Positions 3,692-6,078 of a stretch of 6,078 bases of DNA are shown here, piece after piece. The notes under the pieces were generated by a model. The model searched no databases, was not told where the DNA came from, and saw nothing but the letters and a program-made list of their open reading frames with translations. Every line of letters begins with the position of its first letter. Position 1 is the stretch's first letter. Source of the stretch: JBFWWP01 sp050246115 (GTDB taxonomy: Bacteria > Planctomycetota > UBA8108 > UBA1146 > JAJFFE01); contig JBFWWP010000060.1 of assembly GCA_050246115.1 (NCBI GenBank), positions 1-6,078 on the forward strand, in the 5' to 3' direction. The position numbers and the translations under genes were made by a program.

Positions 3692-5932
3692 ATGGTCCTA
3701 CATCGAACGCCATGGATGGGGCTGGTACTTTTCGGATTCGCGGTAGCCGTTACCCGCCCTGTTGCCGCGCTGCCACCGTCAAACGACGACTGCGCTGCCG
3801 CAACCGTCATCGGCTGCGACGAGACCGTGACCGGCACCACCGTCGGCGCGACTCCCGAAGCCCTCGCAACCTGCGGCACCACCGATGGCACCGGAGGTGC
3901 AGTGTGGTATCGATTCACGGGCACCGGTAACGAGATCGACCTGACCACTTGCGCAGCGGGCACCAACTACGACTCCAAGATCCGCGTGTACACCGGCGAT
4001 TGCAACAACTTGGTCTGTGTGACCGGCAACGACGACAGCCCATGTTCTTTCAGCGGCCTACGGTCGCGGGTCACGTGGATCTCTACGCTCGGAACCGACT
4101 ACTTCATCGTGGTGCACGGTTTCGGCAGCAACCAGGGTAGCTACGAGATGACTCTTACTTGCCTCGCGCCGCCAGCCCCGGACCCCAACGACGACTGCGT
4201 GAATGCCACGCCCTTGGTCTGCGGCCAGACCGTCACCGGTGACACGCAGGCCAACAACACCGATGGGGAGACGTCGTGCGGGTCGGCGACGAACTCGCCA
4301 TCCGTTTGGTTCAGCATCGTCGCGACCGAAGAGCTGCTGCGCGTCCAGACCTGCGGCAGCAGCTTGAACTCAGTGCTGTCGGTCCACACCGGGTGCCCGG
4401 GCGACTTGTCGACGCAGATCGCTTGCGACGACAACGGCTGTGGTCAGCAGTCGTTCCTCCAGACCGCAACGATCCCGGGGAACACCTACTTCATTCGAGT
4501 CGCCGGTGCGAGCGGTGCTGCCGGCCCGTTCTCGTTGCGTGCGGATTGCATCGAGCCCGGCAGCATCATGGGACCCGACGTCGTGTACACGGATTGCACT
4601 TCGGTCACCCAGTTCGGTGTCCTTGGCGGCATCCGCGGCTACGCACTCGGTAGCTTCACTTGCAACATTGGGGATGAGAACCTGCAGTGGGGCGGCACCA
4701 CGCCGCTGCTCGCGATGAACGCCTATCGCCTCCGGGACGGTCGGCTGGAGCAGATTGGGCTGTCCTTCGTGAAGAACGGAACCGGTGCCGCAGCGGGGAC
4801 CGGCTGCGGGCTCCCCTGCAACGGTCAGGGCGGCGGCGTGCTCGGCGCCGGCTGCCGCGATATCTATGGATCGGGCTTCAACGGCCTGCAGAGCATTCTC
4901 GGACCGCGCTCCGCGGTCAACGCTTTCACCGGCGCCTATCCGGGCGCGTCCGGAAGCAGCGCGACGGTGATCGACAAGCGCATGCAGGTCAAAGAGAGTG
5001 ATCTCACCGGGGGCGGGACGTACTTCATCGAAGGTGTGTACGTCGCTCCCGACGACGCGCTCAATGGCAACGCGTACAACAACGCCTCCTACAAGCAGGT
5101 CACCATTGGCCCCACTTTCGACATGACCCCGGTTGGAATCATGGACGTCGGAGTACCGGCCATCCAGGCGTGGGCAGACCATGGCTTGGGAATCGGCATG
5201 CCCGATCCAGCAGTCGCCGTGACGACCATCGATGTCCCCGCCGAAGGTCGGTTCTACGCTGCGAGCAAGGTCACCGATCTCGGCGGGGGTCAGTGGCGCT
5301 ACGACTATGCACTGTTCAACCTGAACTCACACCGGAGCGCTGGGTCCTTCAGCGTACCGATCGGCAACGGAGTCACCGTGACGAACGCTGGCTTCCACGA
5401 CGTGGACTACCACACCGGCGAGCCGTACGACTTGACCGACTGGAGCTTCGTGGCCGGTGCGGGCGCGGCCACCTGGTCCAGCCCGGAGACCTTCGCACAG
5501 AATCCGAACAGCAACGCGCTGCGTTGGGGAACGATGTACAACTTCTGGTTCGAGGCCGACGTCGCGCCGCTGCCGGTAGACGCAACGATCGGGTTGTTCC
5601 GGCCGGGGAGCCCCGACTCGATCGTCGTCAACGTGCCTGGGCCGGGTGTGGCCGGCGAGTTTCGCCGTGGGGACTGCAACGCCGACGACGGCTTCGACGT
5701 GGCGGACGTCGTAACGCTGCTCAACCAGATCTTCGGAATCGGTGGCGCGCCGATTCCGTGCTTCGACGCGTGCGACGCGAACGACGACGGAGCGTTGGAC
5801 GTAAGTGATCCGGTCCGCATGCTCGACACGCTGTTTGCGGGCGGTTTGCCGCTCCCAGCGCCGTCCGCAACATGCGGAACCGACGCGACCAACGACGGCA
5901 TCGGGTGCGTGAGCTACGGGTTCTGTCCGTAG
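3692..5932 (+). CDS. Large exported protein: two PPC-like domains, planctomycete central region, dockerin-like EF-hand tail
   Basis: 746 residues from the ATG with the strong ribosome binding site. Signal peptide 1-26 (core GLVLFGFAVAV, cut after VAA). Two beta-sandwich repeats, at about 31-157 and 166-286, each open with NDDC, carry VWY or VWF near the middle and end in YFI-V followed by L-C; they resemble pre-peptidase C-terminal (PPC) domains. The region 291-650 resembles a segment I recall from other planctomycete proteins (NNASYK; GFHDVDYHTGEPYD; NALRWGTMYNFWF) with no known function. The tail from about 655 has two dockerin-like calcium loops, DCNADDGFDVAD (661-672) and DANDDGALDVSD (695-706), then a Cys-rich end (CGTDATNDGIGC). 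The many Cys suggest disulfides, in keeping with export. No catalytic motif is visible; a surface, adhesive or envelope role is inference. It is the only gene on its strand here and is followed by two hairpins. Confidence 0.95.
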   Translation: MVLHRTPWMGLVLFGFAVAVTRPVAALPPSNDDCAAATVIGCDETVTGTTVGATPEALATCGTTDGTGGAVWYRFTGTGNEIDLTTCAAGTNYDSKIRVYTGDCNNLVCVTGNDDSPCSFSGLRSRVTWISTLGTDYFIVVHGFGSNQGSYEMTLTCLAPPAPDPNDDCVNATPLVCGQTVTGDTQANNTDGETSCGSATNSPSVWFSIVATEELLRVQTCGSSLNSVLSVHTGCPGDLSTQIACDDNGCGQQSFLQTATIPGNTYFIRVAGASGAAGPFSLRADCIEPGSIMGPDVVYTDCTSVTQFGVLGGIRGYALGSFTCNIGDENLQWGGTTPLLAMNAYRLRDGRLEQIGLSFVKNGTGAAAGTGCGLPCNGQGGGVLGAGCRDIYGSGFNGLQSILGPRSAVNAFTGAYPGASGSSATVIDKRMQVKESDLTGGGTYFIEGVYVAPDDALNGNAYNNASYKQVTIGPTFDMTPVGIMDVGVPAIQAWADHGLGIGMPDPAVAVTTIDVPAEGRFYAASKVTDLGGGQWRYDYALFNLNSHRSAGSFSVPIGNGVTVTNAGFHDVDYHTGEPYDLTDWSFVAGAGAATWSSPETFAQNPNSNALRWGTMYNFWFEADVAPLPVDATIGLFRPGSPDSIVVNVPGPGVAGEFRRGDCNADDGFDVADVVTLLNQIFGIGGAPIPCFDACDANDDGALDVSDPVRMLDTLFAGGLPLPAPSATCGTDATNDGIGCVSYGFCP

Positions 5933-5942
5933 GGGTCGCGGG

Positions 5943-5981
5943 GCGAGGGCAGCTTCCCGCGCAACGGGGAGTTGCTCTCGC
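5943..5981 (+). terminator. 17-bp stem-loop just after the large gene, likely transcript 3' end
   Basis: Positions 5943-5959 pair with 5965-5981 without a bulge around the 5-nt loop CGCAA, starting 11 nt after the stop codon. Fourteen pairs are Watson-Crick and three are G-U wobbles (5948/5976, 5952/5972, 5955/5969) that exist only in RNA made from the + strand; in the opposite RNA they become C-A mismatches. No T-run follows, so it is terminator-like or an RNA-stabilising 3' structure rather than a classical intrinsic terminator. Confidence 0.68.
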
Positions 5982-5984
5982 GCG

Positions 5985-6034
5985 GACCGGGAGCGCGGGC
6001 GGGCCATCCTCCGTGGCTTCTCGTGCTCCCGGTC
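5985..6034 (+). terminator. Second stem-loop, 13 bp, three bases after the first
   Basis: GACCGGGAGCGCG (5985-5997) pairs with CGTGCTCCCGGTC (6022-6034); one of the 13 pairs is a + strand G-U wobble (5995/6024). The 24-nt loop holds a smaller stem, GCCA 6003-6006 with TGGC 6014-6017. It is probably part of the same 3'-end structure as the preceding hairpin. Confidence 0.55.
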
Positions 6035-6078
6035 GCTACCCGTCGCCCCACCCCCATCACACCCACCTGACGCAAGCG

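Larger units (their letters stand above)
5933..6078. other. 3' flank with two consecutive hairpins, no gene
   Basis: Non-coding sequence after the large gene. The first 102 nt hold the two hairpins listed separately; the remainder is C-rich without a T-tract. The last 13 bases repeat, inverted, the sequence at 63-75 and run off the window edge. Confidence 0.6.

Noticed and set aside
3460..3930. Possible gene in the 3203-3691 intergenic region running into the large gene
   Set aside because: It has no ribosome binding site, an Arg/Ser-rich product without motifs, and a 3' half that overlaps the confident gene at 3692 in another frame.
4370..5182. 270-residue - strand frame inside the large gene
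   Set aside because: Antisense shadow of a coding frame with clear domains; no ribosome binding site or motif.
5644..5860. Cellulosomal dockerin implying a glycoside hydrolase
   Set aside because: The rest of the protein shows no catalytic domain, and tails of this kind are widespread on planctomycete exported proteins without cellulosomes.

Overview
The window looks like a piece of a Planctomycetota chromosome. The reasons are its high GC content, the predominance of exported proteins of unknown function, and above all the gene at 3692-5932. That gene ends in the two-loop, dockerin-like EF-hand tail (RGDCNADD... / DACDANDDGALDVSD) and carries the NDDC...VWY-type beta-sandwich repeats that I associate with marine planctomycetes. 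The assignment rests on remembered family patterns, not on a search.

Layout. 1-140 is the 3' flank of the first gene. 141-1637 (-) is a secreted alpha/beta hydrolase with an intact Ser-Asp-His triad and a long N-terminal region. 1638-1902 is a divergent control region. 1903-2448 (+) is a small secreted protein of unknown function with a textbook ribosome binding site. 2449-2587 separates two convergent genes and holds a near-perfect 15-bp hairpin that could terminate both. 2588-3202 (-) is a secreted, Arg/Glu-rich four-EF-hand protein containing a very recent 138-bp tandem duplication. 3203-3691 is a 489-nt divergent intergenic region with an unusual density of palindromes and direct repeats. 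3692-5932 (+) is a 746-residue exported protein: two PPC-like domains, a planctomycete central region and a dockerin-like calcium-binding tail. 5933-6078 begins with two strong hairpins back to back.

How the genes relate. No two genes are co-directional neighbours, so there is no operon; each is probably its own transcription unit (-, +, -, +). What they share is destination: all four start with a signal peptide, and two carry EF-hand calcium-binding loops. I see no pathway joining them. There is no mobile element, CRISPR array, tRNA or rRNA. The items most worth following up are the tandem EF-hand duplication, the central region of the large protein, the 3302-3515 control region and the strand-biased double hairpin after the last gene.
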